The notes beneath the pieces were generated by a model that ran no database searches, was not told the origin of the DNA, and worked only from the letters and a program-made list of their open reading frames with translations. Shown here piece after piece: positions 17,193 to 25,788 of a stretch of DNA of 64,000 nt; the stretch's first letter is position 1; each line of letters opens with the position of its first letter. Origin of the DNA: Bifidobacterium moukalabense DSM 27321 (GTDB lineage Bacteria > Actinomycetota > Actinomycetes > Actinomycetales > Bifidobacteriaceae); the NCBI RefSeq assembly GCF_000522505.1, contig NZ_AZMV01000006.1, forward strand, positions 1 to 64,000. The letters are read 5' to 3'. Position numbers and translations under genes: made by a program.

Positions 17193-18386
17193 GTGACGAT
17201 GCCAGAAAACGAAAAGCCGTTCCGCAAGACCGGTGAAGCCGCCATCGGCGAAAGCCCGCTGCACCCGCGCCGTAAATCCCGCCGCATCATGGTGGGCCCG
17301 GTGCCCGTCGGCGGGGGAGCACCGATCTCCGTGCAGTCCATGACCAATACGCTTACTGCCGACATCCCCGCGACCCTGCAGCAGATCGCCGAATTGACCG
17401 CAGCCGGTTGCGACATCGTGCGCGTGGCCGTACCGAGCCAGGATGACGCTGACGCATTGCCGGAAATCGTAAGGAAATCGCCGATCCCGATCATCGCCGA
17501 CATCCATTTTCAAAGCAAGTACGTATTCCAGGCCATCGATGCCGGCTGCGCCGCGGTGCGCGTGAACCCGGGCAACATCCGCAAGTTCGATGAAGTCGGC
17601 CCCTCCATCTGCAAGGCGGCCACCGATGCGGGCATCTCCCTGCGCATCGGCGTGAACGCGGGATCGCTCGACAAGGAACTGTACGCCAAATACGGCGGCC
17701 CGACTCCGGAGGCGCTTGTCGCCTCCGCCATGAAGGAAGCCCGCATGTTCGAGGACGTCGGCTTCCGTGACTTCAAGATCTCCGTGAAACACCATGATGT
17801 GATCACCATGGTCGAGACCTACCGTCTGCTCGCCTCCAAAGGCGACTGGCCGCTGCACCTCGGCGTCACCGAGGCCGGCCCGGCATGGCAGGGCACCATC
17901 AAGTCATGCCTTGCGTTTGGTGCGCTGCTGGCGGAAGGCATCGGCGATACGATTCGCGTGTCGCTGTCCGCCCCACCGGTCGAGGAGGTGAAGGTCGGCT
18001 GCAAGCTGCTCGAATACATGGGACTGCGCCAGCGTAAGTTCGACATCATCTCCTGCCCGAGCTGCGGCCGTTCGCAGGTCGACGTGATACAGCTCGCCAA
18101 CGCCGTGACCGAAGGATTGAAGGACATCACCGCGCCGATTCGCGTGGCGGTGATGGGTTGCATCGTCAACGGCCCCGGTGAGGCCCGCGAAGCCGACTTG
18201 GGCGTGGCCTCGGGCAACGGCAAGGGACAGATCTTCATCAAGGGCAAGGTCATTCAGACCGTGCCGGAAGACCAGATCGTCGAAACCCTGCTCACCAAGG
18301 CGCAGGACATCGCCGCGCAGATGGAAAGCGAAGGCCAGGTGCCGGTCAACGCCACCGGTCCGGTGGTCGTACCCGTCACGCACTGA
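17193..18386 (+). CDS. ispG: 4-hydroxy-3-methylbut-2-enyl diphosphate synthase
   Basis: IspG (GcpE) is the [4Fe-4S] enzyme of the MEP pathway. The 397-aa protein shows [15 protein letters not shown] at the N-terminal TIM barrel, and the cluster cysteines in [11 protein letters not shown] and [14 protein letters not shown] at 17193 is five bases after AAGGA and is preferred over the ATG at 17199. It lies between dxr and a membrane hydrolase gene, all on the same strand. Confidence 0.98.
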   Translation: MTMPENEKPFRKTGEAAIGESPLHPRRKSRRIMVGPVPVGGGAPISVQSMTNTLTADIPATLQQIAELTAAGCDIVRVAVPSQDDADALPEIVRKSPIPIIADIHFQSKYVFQAIDAGCAAVRVNPGNIRKFDEVGPSICKAATDAGISLRIGVNAGSLDKELYAKYGGPTPEALVASAMKEARMFEDVGFRDFKISVKHHDVITMVETYRLLASKGDWPLHLGVTEAGPAWQGTIKSCLAFGALLAEGIGDTIRVSLSAPPVEEVKVGCKLLEYMGLRQRKFDIISCPSCGRSQVDVIQLANAVTEGLKDITAPIRVAVMGCIVNGPGEAREADLGVASGNGKGQIFIKGKVIQTVPEDQIVETLLTKAQDIAAQMESEGQVPVNATGPVVVPVTH

Positions 18387-18411
18387 AGCCATTTCGGTCG
18401 GAGTCGGTAGA

Positions 18412-20115
18412 ATGAACGGCGTGTCAGATCAGGAACGTCAGTTTCAAACCGTTCGCCAGGCGCGGGTATGGTCGCGCGGCAGACGGTTGATGGTAAGCCT
18501 ACCCATCTTCATCATTCTGCTGGGCATCCTGGTCTCCATCTCGAATCTGACCGCGGCCACGTGGGATTACGAACCGACCGGGCAGACCATCGAAACGCTG
18601 ACGTCCGACACGGCGGTCACCTTCGACAACAGCAGCGGCAAGACCCTCGCCAAACAGGGCGATTATGAGGTAAGCCAACGCTACATCATCATCAACGCGA
18701 AACGGCCGTCCACCGGTGAAATCCAGAAGATCAAGGTGCTTATCCGCGAACCGAAGGGCGGTGGCGGCAACCGACCCGGCGTGGTCTTCATGCATGGAGC
18801 CGGCTACGGGACCTGTGACAATTCCTTCGGCGACATAGCCTACAGCCTGTCTTCCGCGGGCTTCGTCACCGCCGTGCTCGACAAGCCGGTATGGTCCACC
18901 AATGATGCGACGCGTGACTATCCGGGATCGGCCGCCATCTACGATCAGGTCATCGATTACCTGCGCTCCCTTGACGATGTGGACGCGGCGAAGGTCGGCA
19001 TCTACGCGACCTCCGAAAGCACGTGGATCTCCTCATATCTGCTGCAGCAGGACCATGATGTCGCATTCCAGGTGCTGCTCAGCCCCATGGTCTATTCGCC
19101 ACGGCACTCGTTGGGGTTCCTCGCCGCGCAGGATTTCGCGCTGGTCGGCGCGAATGACGGCTACCAGTCGATCGTGCGGCGCGTGTTCAATATCGATTCG
19201 GAACTGTTCGGACTTACCAATTTCGATATCGAGACGTTGGTGCCGCAGGCCTATTCGATACCGACGCTGGTGGCGTACGGTACCAAGGATGTGATGACCG
19301 CACAGGTCGAAGGCACCGAGAAGATCGTGGACATGGCGCACAAGGCCGGCAACTGGGACGTGACCATACGCAGCTACCCGATCGCCAACCACGTGCTGCG
19401 TTTGGGGGATGAGGCGAAGACCGGCACGCCATTCGCCGACGACTATGTGAATGACGTGATCAGCTGGGCCGTCGGTACGACGGAAGGCCTGAAACAGACC
19501 AGCGAACGCGTTGCGGGCGCCGAACTGTACCAGTCGATCGCGGTGCCGCTCGAACTCAAGGCGAATCGTGGCCTGACCATCTACCTAGTCGTGCTGCATG
19601 TCAGTATGCTGCTGTTGCTGCTGATGATCGCGGTGGCGTGGCTGATGGTGCTGATTCGTAAGATCTGGGCCCGGGTGCATCATCGCCGATACAGCCTGGG
19701 GTTCACCCATGGCTTCGGCAATGCGCTGGTCACGCTGACCATCGCCACCATGGCCACGCTGGTGCTGTTCTTCGCGGGTCTGGGCGAGGTGATCATGGGC
19801 GTGGTCAAACTGGCATGGGGCAGTGCACCGGCCAAGGATCCGGGCATGATGTATTGGAGCTGGCCCGTTATCCAAATCGTCTGCGTGGCCGTGGTGTGGG
19901 CATGGTCGCGTGTATTCATGAGACTGATCGAAGTGGCGGGCAATCGGGGTCTTGCACAATGGCCGCCACGTAAAGACGCCATCGAGGGGATAGTCTCCGG
20001 CCGGCAACCGGTGCTTGCCTCCACGCGATTCGGACGCGTATTGTTCTGGCTGACGGCCACCGCCATGCTGGACGTACTGTTGGTCTTTGCCTTCTGGGGA
20101 CTGTTCATCTACTGA
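18412..20115 (+). CDS. Alpha/beta-hydrolase fused to C-terminal membrane domain
   Basis: The 567-aa protein has one N-terminal membrane segment (about 27-47), an extracytoplasmic alpha/beta-hydrolase domain and four C-terminal membrane segments. The hydrolase shows an oxyanion loop FMHGAGYG, an atypical elbow YATSEST in place of GxSxG, Asp in YGTKDVM and His in IANHVLR. The substrate is unknown. The position between ispG and recO-uppS suggests an envelope or isoprenoid-lipid link, but that is context only. GGAG is eight bases before ATG 18412; GTG 18421 is an alternative. The altered elbow leaves catalytic activity in doubt. Confidence 0.75.
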   Translation: MNGVSDQERQFQTVRQARVWSRGRRLMVSLPIFIILLGILVSISNLTAATWDYEPTGQTIETLTSDTAVTFDNSSGKTLAKQGDYEVSQRYIIINAKRPSTGEIQKIKVLIREPKGGGGNRPGVVFMHGAGYGTCDNSFGDIAYSLSSAGFVTAVLDKPVWSTNDATRDYPGSAAIYDQVIDYLRSLDDVDAAKVGIYATSESTWISSYLLQQDHDVAFQVLLSPMVYSPRHSLGFLAAQDFALVGANDGYQSIVRRVFNIDSELFGLTNFDIETLVPQAYSIPTLVAYGTKDVMTAQVEGTEKIVDMAHKAGNWDVTIRSYPIANHVLRLGDEAKTGTPFADDYVNDVISWAVGTTEGLKQTSERVAGAELYQSIAVPLELKANRGLTIYLVVLHVSMLLLLLMIAVAWLMVLIRKIWARVHHRRYSLGFTHGFGNALVTLTIATMATLVLFFAGLGEVIMGVVKLAWGSAPAKDPGMMYWSWPVIQIVCVAVVWAWSRVFMRLIEVAGNRGLAQWPPRKDAIEGIVSGRQPVLASTRFGRVLFWLTATAMLDVLLVFAFWGLFIY

Positions 20116-20178
20116 AATGGCCGCCAGGCGGCCGAGGGAGATATCGCAAGGCGATCATCCGGAAAGGAGGTGCGCACA

Positions 20179-20862
20179 GTGCCGTTGTATCAAGACGAAG
20201 GCGTCGTTCTACGCACCGCCAAACTCGGGGAGGCCGACCGCATCATCACCCTGCTGACGCGCGATCATGGCAAAATCCGCGCCGTCGCCAAAGGCGTGCG
20301 CCGTACCAAATCACGTTTCGGCGGGCGTCTTGAGCCATTCATGCGGGTGGATGTGCTGGTCGCCGAAGGCCGTTCCCTTGATGTGATCTCCCAAGCCGAA
20401 TCGATTTCCGCCTACGCCGGACCGATCTGCGCCGACTACGCCGCCTATACCGCCGCCAACGTGATCGCCGAGACCGCCGACAAACTTGTGGCCGGCGAAC
20501 ACGAACGTATGACGATGCAGTACCGGTTGGTGCTGGGTGCATTGAACGCGCTCGCCAAGCATGCGCATGATCCGAATGCGATCGGGGATTCCTATGTGAT
20601 GCGTGCATTGGCGATTGCCGGTTGGACGCCGCGCCTGCGTGCCTGTGTGGTCTGCGGGGATCCGATCGACGCCGGCAAGGCCTGGTATTTTTCGATTCCC
20701 GCCGGCGGCGTGATGTGCTCCGCCGACCACACCCCGGAATCCACGCCGATGTCATGGAACGCGCTATGCCAGATGCAGGCGCTTGTCGATGGCGATTGGG
20801 GGGGAGCTGGACACAGCTCCGCTGACCGCCGAAACCCGCCAATTGGTGGAAAAATGGGGTGA
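20179..20862 (+). CDS. recO: DNA repair protein RecO, 3' end frameshifted
   Basis: RecO loads RecA through RecFOR during gap repair. The N-terminal OB-fold (DEGVVLRTAKLGEADRIIT, AVAKGVRR) and zinc-like cysteines CVVC and the later C are present. The second GTG at 20179 suits the strong AAAGGAGGTG at 20164-20170 better than the GTG at 20170. The frame breaks at a G6 run near 20799-20804. After it the read product is GAGHSSADRRN to a stop at 20862. With one G fewer, the frame continues GELDTAPLTAETRQL... YYLERPIRSLRLLD to a stop at 20906-20908, giving the usual 245 aa and ending six bases before uppS. Confidence 0.9.
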   Translation: MPLYQDEGVVLRTAKLGEADRIITLLTRDHGKIRAVAKGVRRTKSRFGGRLEPFMRVDVLVAEGRSLDVISQAESISAYAGPICADYAAYTAANVIAETADKLVAGEHERMTMQYRLVLGALNALAKHAHDPNAIGDSYVMRALAIAGWTPRLRACVVCGDPIDAGKAWYFSIPAGGVMCSADHTPESTPMSWNALCQMQALVDGDWGGAGHSSADRRNPPIGGKMG

Positions 20863-20913
20863 GTACTATCTGGAGCGGCCCATTCGTTCGCTGCGCTTGC
20901 TAGATTAGCGGGT

Positions 20914-21705
20914 ATGGCTTTTGAGAACGTGGACTACAAGTCGCTTGACATTCCGGCGGCCCCTTTTTCCAATCCGTCGATCATTCCCGATTTTCCGAAG
21001 AACAAGGTGCCTCGCCATGTGGGCGTGATCATGGACGGCAACGGCCGTTGGGCCCAGCAACGTGGGCTGATCCGTACCGACGGCCATCAGGCCGCCGAAC
21101 CGGTGGTGTTCGACACCATCGCCGGTGCCATCGAAGCAGGCGTACGCTATCTGTCGCTATACACGTTCTCCACCGAGAATTGGAAGCGCTCGCCGCAGGA
21201 GGTACATTTTCTCATGGGCTTCTCGCGCGACATCATCCATCGCCGTGTGGCGCAGATGGACGAGTGGGGCGTACGTGTGCGCTGGTCCGGCCGCCGACCG
21301 AAACTGTGGAAGTCCGTCATCGACGAACTCGAGGTGGCACAGGAACGTACCAAGAACAACACCACCATCGACGTGGTGTTCTGCCTGAACTACGGAGGGC
21401 GTGCCGAAATCGCCGACGCCTGCGCGGCCATCGCGCGCGAGGTGCGTGACGGCAGGATTTCCGGCGATCGTGTGACCGAAAAGATGATCGCCGACCATCT
21501 GTACAATCCGGACATTCCGGACTGCGATCTGGTGATCCGTACCTCCGGCGAACAGCGCACCTCCAACTTCCTGCCATGGGAGGCCGCCTACGCCGAACTC
21601 GACTTCGTGCCAGAACTTTTCCCCGATTGCGGTCGTGAGGTGCTGTGGCGTTCCATCGGCCACTATGTCAACCGTGACCGTCGGTTCGGCGGCGTGAAGA
21701 AGTAG
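20914..21705 (+). CDS. uppS: Isoprenyl transferase (undecaprenyl diphosphate synthase type)
   Basis: This cis-prenyltransferase builds the C50/C55 lipid carrier for peptidoglycan and other surface polymers. The catalytic Asp lies in VIMDGNGRWA, followed by LYTFSTENWKRS, the FCLNYGGR block and DLVIRTSGEQRTSNFLPW near the C-terminus. The 263-aa length is typical. It begins six bases after the restored recO stop, so translation is probably coupled. It completes the local dxr-ispG-uppS grouping. Confidence 0.97.
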   Translation: MAFENVDYKSLDIPAAPFSNPSIIPDFPKNKVPRHVGVIMDGNGRWAQQRGLIRTDGHQAAEPVVFDTIAGAIEAGVRYLSLYTFSTENWKRSPQEVHFLMGFSRDIIHRRVAQMDEWGVRVRWSGRRPKLWKSVIDELEVAQERTKNNTTIDVVFCLNYGGRAEIADACAAIAREVRDGRISGDRVTEKMIADHLYNPDIPDCDLVIRTSGEQRTSNFLPWEAAYAELDFVPELFPDCGREVLWRSIGHYVNRDRRFGGVKK

Positions 21706-21755
21706 GATTCATCGGGCGTTTTTGGATTTGGCATCCGCCAGGCGTCCTTGGCGGG

Positions 21756-21872
21756 GTCCAATCAGGCGTTTTCTCAGACGTTTCCGTGGAATTGGCGGTT
21801 CATTTGGACGAAATCAGGGCCGATTTCGTCCAAATGAACCACCAATTCCCGATTTTCGTCCGGATGAACCGC
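21756..21872. repeat. Left copy of ~117-bp hairpin element
   Basis: It begins GTCCAATCAG and ends GATGAACCGC, and is repeated at 22943-23060 in the same orientation. Its core is a long inverted repeat: arms 21788-21815 and 21822-21849 match at 27 of 28 positions around a 6-base centre AGGGCC. A second, imperfect copy of the right arm follows at 21851-21870. The element sits between uppS and the AbiEi-like gene. Confidence 0.85.
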
Positions 21873-21950
21873 ACATGCGTGCCTTAGCTCAACCATTCCG
21901 ACCGCGCCGTCGACTTGTCCTGACATAGTCGGTTCGTTTAGACTGCGCAG

Positions 21951-22925
21951 ATGAGCGAAAAAGAAACTCACTGCTCTCTGAATCTTCTGATTGCGAAGGC
22001 GCAGCAGGGACGATGCTGCATGCGTCCGTTCTGGGACACGGACGTCAAAGTGGTCTCGCGGCGTGTAAGGCAAGGCAGCATTGTGCGGGTATATCGCGGC
22101 CTATATGCGGTGAAGGAGTATTGGGAACGCCTTGACCGGCATGAACGGCTACGGCATGTCATCCGTTCGCTAGGGCAATGGCATGAGCAATGGCTGTTCT
22201 GCGGTGCAAGCGCAGCCGTCATGCATGGTCTGGAATGTTCATACCGGCAACTGTACCCGATCCATGTTGCGGTGGACCGGTGCCGCCGTTCCAAAAATCA
22301 GACGAACGTGCGGTATCACGTTCTCAATGATCCCGATGCCGTGGTCGTTGACGGCGTGCATGTGACATCAGTCCAGCGCACGCTTGTCGATTGCGCCGCG
22401 ATGATGCCGTTCCGCTATGCATTGGCACCGATTGATTCCGCGTTGCGACAGGGAAGGACCACCATCGAGTCATTGCTGGCATATGTGGATGCTCTCCCGA
22501 TGCTACGAGATAGGGAACGCATTCGCTCCGTGATCGCCAAGGTAACGGTGGCAGCGAGAACGGCGGGGGAATCGGAATGCCGTGCCGTGCTGGATGAGCT
22601 GGGATTCCCCGTGCATTGGATTCAGGTCGAATTCCCCTGCCTGAACCACCATGGCCATATGCACAGGGTGGATTTTCTGTGGAAACGTGAGGATGGCACG
22701 TTAATTGCCGGGGAATTTGACGGGGTGCGGAAATATGTGGATCCGTCGATGACCTCAGGACGTACGATTCGGCAGGTTGTCGATGAGGAGCGCGATCGGC
22801 AGCGGTGTTTGGGCAAGCGTGGCGTGGATACGATTCGTATGTATTACGCGGATTTGGACGATGCACGGGCTCTGACACGGCGATTGGAGAGTGCGCGCGT
22901 ACCGAAACAGGAATCGTGCAGCTAG
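21951..22925 (+). CDS. AbiEi-like / DUF559-like protein, putative defence or TA component
   Basis: The N-terminal third of this 324-aa protein has the pattern of AbiEi-type antitoxin winged-helix domains (VVSRRVRQGSIVRVYRGLYA, CGASAAVMHGLE, QRTLVDCA). The C-terminal part has an endonuclease-like pattern (SECRAVLDELGF, HRVDFLW, IAGEFDGVRKY) resembling DUF559/Vsr-type folds. It is read as a fusion of DNA-binding and nuclease-like domains. No cognate AbiEii toxin is adjacent, so it is not a standard type IV pair. It is flanked on both sides by ~117-bp hairpin repeats and is less GC-rich than its neighbours, consistent with a transferred cassette. No clear ribosome binding site precedes ATG 21951. 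Confidence 0.7.
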   Translation: MSEKETHCSLNLLIAKAQQGRCCMRPFWDTDVKVVSRRVRQGSIVRVYRGLYAVKEYWERLDRHERLRHVIRSLGQWHEQWLFCGASAAVMHGLECSYRQLYPIHVAVDRCRRSKNQTNVRYHVLNDPDAVVVDGVHVTSVQRTLVDCAAMMPFRYALAPIDSALRQGRTTIESLLAYVDALPMLRDRERIRSVIAKVTVAARTAGESECRAVLDELGFPVHWIQVEFPCLNHHGHMHRVDFLWKREDGTLIAGEFDGVRKYVDPSMTSGRTIRQVVDEERDRQRCLGKRGVDTIRMYYADLDDARALTRRLESARVPKQESCS

Positions 22926-22942
22926 TTTATGGTCCGGTGGCA

Positions 22943-23060
22943 GTCCAATCAGACGTTTTCTCAAACTTCTTTACGGTACTTGGCGGTTCATTCGGACGAA
23001 ATCAGGGCCGATTTCGTCCAAATGAACCGTCAAGTACCGATTTTCGTCCGGATGAACCGC
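22943..23060. repeat. Right copy of ~117-bp hairpin element
   Basis: The same organisation as the left copy is present. Arms 22974-23002 and 23011-23039 form a long inverted repeat, and a third unit at 23039-23069 repeats the right arm, including the outer bases CCAAGTACCG. The outer stem sequence differs from the left copy, yet both arms changed together, so pairing is kept. It lies between the AbiEi-like gene stop and the end of the nucleoside hydrolase gene. Confidence 0.85.
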
Positions 23061-23093
23061 CAAGTACCGTGCAATTGCGCAAACGTGGCCCGA

Positions 23094-24335
23094 TTAACGC
23101 CGGATACCGGCGATACGGGTCGAAAATGCATCCATGAAGCGTTCGGCCTCGACATGCAATGCGACATGGATGCGGGGTGCCTGCGGATCGATCAGACCTT
23201 CCGGATCGCCGATGGTGCGACCGCGTGTACCGTGGGAGTCGCCCGTTTCCGTCTCGACCTTCATCGGCAGGTCAAGGCAGGAGACCAACGTCGAATCGAG
23301 TGCGACGGCCGCGGCGAGCGGATCATGCAGCGGCATGCCTGCGGAAAAGAGGCGTGCATCGGACTTGAGGTTGGCGGCGATGGAAAAGTCGGCGATATCG
23401 GCAAGGAACCGCAGTGTTCGTGGGCTGAATAAGCGGTATGAGTACGCCGATGGGTCCAGTCCGGCATGCTCCCGCAGATCGGCGGTCTCCCTCCAACGCC
23501 GAGTGGCCATGCCGCCCAGCAGACACCGGTGCGTTACATCCAAGCCGATCATGGTGGTATCCGCTCCGGAATGGAACACACGATTCGCCGCCTCGGGATC
23601 CTGGATGATGTTCGTTTCGGCGGTCAGATCCCAGCAGTTGCCCTCTTGGGTGAGCGTGCCGCCCATCATCACCAGCTTCAATTTGCCGGCGATGTCCGGT
23701 GCCGCGGTCAGCGCCGTATCAACGTCGGTCAGCGGGCCGGTGGCCACCACCGTGACGCCGCCGCCATATCGGCGGACCGCGTCAATGATGAATCGTACGC
23801 CTTCCGGCAGGGTAGGGGAGCAAGGGACGTTCGCGGAATCGCAGGAGGAAAAGGTGAGCGAAAACGAATCGGTGGCAGGATTCGCGTGCGGATCATGCAC
23901 ATCATAGCCGCCGACGGAAATCAGGCTGCGCATGTCCGATTCCGCCGAATCGGACACGTAAGTGGGTGCGGAAGTGGCCGGAATGCCCGTTTCACCGGAA
24001 TCGGGCATTCCGGCAGGTGCGGAAGCGGTACGTGCAAAAGCGGCAGGCCCGAATCCTCCCAATCCGTCCGTGCCATGGAACTGCGCACAGCCGGCGTCGG
24101 GAATGAACGACGTGGCCCAGGAGGGATGCGACGATCCCCGCAATACCGGTACGTGACGGAGCCCCAACCGCTCCAGCACGTACTCCGTATTGCGAACGGC
24201 CGTCCCCATCGCGACATTGCCATACGTGCCGACCACGCCGAGCAGGTTGACATTATCGAAAGTCGCAAGATATGCCAACGCCAAGGCGTCGTCAATGCCG
24301 GTGTCCACGTCGAGAATCAGTTTACGGTCGTTCAT
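23094..24335 (-). CDS. Nucleoside hydrolase (IunH family)
   Basis: The N-terminal calcium-binding signature DVDTGIDDALAL of inosine/uridine-preferring nucleoside hydrolases is present. GGGVTVVATGPLTDVDTAL, VMMGGTLTQEGN and the His-containing DVTHRCLL also fit. These enzymes split ribonucleosides into base and ribose for salvage. The protein is 413 aa, about 100 longer than usual, because of a low-complexity insert (around residues 90-135, rich in Ala, Ser, Pro) that may form a disordered loop. ATG 24335 starts exactly at the conserved MNDRKLILD block; the upstream ATG at 24359 is less likely. It is on the same strand as the ABC transporter genes, with a hairpin between. Confidence 0.9.
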   Translation of the reverse strand: MNDRKLILDVDTGIDDALALAYLATFDNVNLLGVVGTYGNVAMGTAVRNTEYVLERLGLRHVPVLRGSSHPSWATSFIPDAGCAQFHGTDGLGGFGPAAFARTASAPAGMPDSGETGIPATSAPTYVSDSAESDMRSLISVGGYDVHDPHANPATDSFSLTFSSCDSANVPCSPTLPEGVRFIIDAVRRYGGGVTVVATGPLTDVDTALTAAPDIAGKLKLVMMGGTLTQEGNCWDLTAETNIIQDPEAANRVFHSGADTTMIGLDVTHRCLLGGMATRRWRETADLREHAGLDPSAYSYRLFSPRTLRFLADIADFSIAANLKSDARLFSAGMPLHDPLAAAVALDSTLVSCLDLPMKVETETGDSHGTRGRTIGDPEGLIDPQAPRIHVALHVEAERFMDAFSTRIAGIRR

Positions 24336-24394
24336 GGGGTCCCCAGACTGTATGGTCATGCATTCACTGTACCGAATCGATGTCGTAGAAAATG

Positions 24395-24450
24395 TGCCGA
24401 ATATGCGGTTTCATCATATGTGATCCGAACATGTCCCCGCATATTCGGCA
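24395..24450 (-). terminator. 14-bp inverted repeat after ABC binding-protein gene
   Basis: TGCCGAATATGCGG (24395-24408) and CCGCATATTCGGCA (24437-24450) are perfectly complementary around a 28-base loop. On the minus strand the hairpin follows the binding-protein stop at 24470 and leads into CATTTTCT. It could be an intrinsic terminator with a poor T-run, or a regulatory dyad for the nucleoside hydrolase gene starting 60 bases on. Confidence 0.5.
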
Positions 24451-24469
24451 TGGATGCCTGTGACGCTGC

Positions 24470-25546
24470 CTATTTCAGGAATTCGTCGGTGGCGAGATCC
24501 TTGGCCTGCGGGGCCTTATGGATCACCTTGTCATGCGAATCGGTGTAGGCGTCTTCCTGCGCGAGGAAGTCGAAATACTCCTGCGCACCCTGCACGTCGT
24601 TCGTACCGAATACGAACGAGCCATCCTTGATCTTGGCCGGATCCCCCCAATACTGGCCGTCCACGATCGTCTTCATGCTCCTCTTGACGAATGCGGGCTT
24701 GAGATTCGCATCCGGAGCCTCCTTCACGAGAATTTCGGCCGCATCGTCAGGATTGGCGTATGCATACTCGTAGCCCTTCTTGGTGGCCTGCACGAACTTC
24801 TTCACCAAGCCCGGATTGGAGGAGATGGTCTTGTCGCTGGTGATTACGCCGATGGTGTCGGCATTGCCGGGTACGCCGTAATCCGGTTCGGTGAAGCAGT
24901 TGAGCTTCGGACCGTACATGTCGGCCTGCACGCCCTCCCAGGTGGCATAGAAACCGCCGAAATCGGCCTTCTCGCTGGACAGGGTCTGGAAGGTGGAGGT
25001 GCCGACGGTCACCTTGTCGAAGGTGCCCTTGCCGCCATCGGTCTGGATCATGCGACGGATCACCGCGTCGGATTCGTTCGAACCGAACGTGGCGAAGGTC
25101 TTGCCGTCGAAGTCCTTCGGGGACTTGATTTCGGTATTGGATGCCAGCGAGCACCAGATGGCGCTCGGCTTCTGCTGCACCTGCATGACCTGCTTGATCT
25201 TCGCGCCCTTGGTGGCGTACACGCCTACATTGGTGAGGTTCGACAGCGCGAAGTCGGCCACGCCGTTGTTCACGGCCTGCTCGGCGCCGGCCTGCGCCAC
25301 GGCCACGATATCCACATCAAGGCCGACGCTTGTGAAATAGCCCTTGTTCTTGGCCACATACACGCCGATATGGTTGGTGTCGGGGGCCCAGGAGAGCATG
25401 AACGTCACCTTGGTCAGGCCATCCGAATCGGTGCTGGCGGAGGTGTCGTTGCTCTGGCCGCAGGCGGAGACGCCGAGAATCATGGCTGCGGAACCCAGCA
25501 ATGCGATTGCCTTGTTGGCGAATTTGCCGAAGATGCTGTTCTTCAT
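24470..25546 (-). CDS. ABC transporter substrate-binding lipoprotein, NMT1/THI5-like
   Basis: The 358-aa protein has a lipoprotein signal peptide with lipobox LGVSAC (Cys at about 29). A binding domain of the NMT1/THI5 (SBP_bac_9-like) group follows: FMLSWAPDTNHIGVYVAKNKG, then GLDVDIVAVAQAG and NNGVADFALSN. Family members bind pyrimidine precursors of thiamine (ThiY), riboflavin (RibY) or sulfonates. The WxPDxNHxG opening is typical of the ThiY/RibY side. The permease gene is 242 bases upstream on the same strand, but no ATPase gene is present. The start has AAGGGA somewhat far (12 bases) upstream. Confidence 0.88.
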   Translation of the reverse strand: MKNSIFGKFANKAIALLGSAAMILGVSACGQSNDTSASTDSDGLTKVTFMLSWAPDTNHIGVYVAKNKGYFTSVGLDVDIVAVAQAGAEQAVNNGVADFALSNLTNVGVYATKGAKIKQVMQVQQKPSAIWCSLASNTEIKSPKDFDGKTFATFGSNESDAVIRRMIQTDGGKGTFDKVTVGTSTFQTLSSEKADFGGFYATWEGVQADMYGPKLNCFTEPDYGVPGNADTIGVITSDKTISSNPGLVKKFVQATKKGYEYAYANPDDAAEILVKEAPDANLKPAFVKRSMKTIVDGQYWGDPAKIKDGSFVFGTNDVQGAQEYFDFLAQEDAYTDSHDKVIHKAPQAKDLATDEFLK

Positions 25547-25788
25547 ACGATGCGATTTCCCTTGAATCTTGCTTCTCTACCGTTTTCTAGGGATGCGCTG
25601 CGGGCGGAGTTCGGGCAGAAAACGATACGAAGGGCCCCGGGTCCCCGCTCGTCCAATGCCCCCGACGATTCCTTATGTGCCCTGCGGATGCCCCGGTAGG
25701 CGGTGGAATATGGCCGGTTTGCCACACATTGGCTTAACAGCGTCTTTCATTATACGAGACGGTGCGACGTGTGCCGGACCGTCAGGTT
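25547..25788 (-). promoter_or_regulatory. Long intercistronic leader with TATAAT box
   Basis: These 242 bases hold no gene. On the minus strand a perfect TATAAT (complement of 25749-25754) lies about 200 bases before the binding-protein ATG. No good -35 hexamer is seen at 17 bases. The resulting leader would contain GC-rich self-complementary segments (around 25634-25645, GGGCCCCGGGTCCC region). It lacks the CTGAGA and ACCTGA boxes of a TPP riboswitch and matches no riboswitch I can recognise. Confidence 0.35.

Noticed and set aside
21706..23093. IS element or transposon around the AbiEi-like gene
   Set aside because: There is no transposase, and the flanking repeats are direct copies each containing hairpins rather than a pair of terminal inverted repeats with target duplication.
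25547..25788. Possible TPP or FMN riboswitch before the ABC binding-protein gene
   Set aside because: The TPP CTGAGA and ACCTGA boxes are absent, and no FMN-type AGGATAT or GATTCGGT-like blocks are visible.
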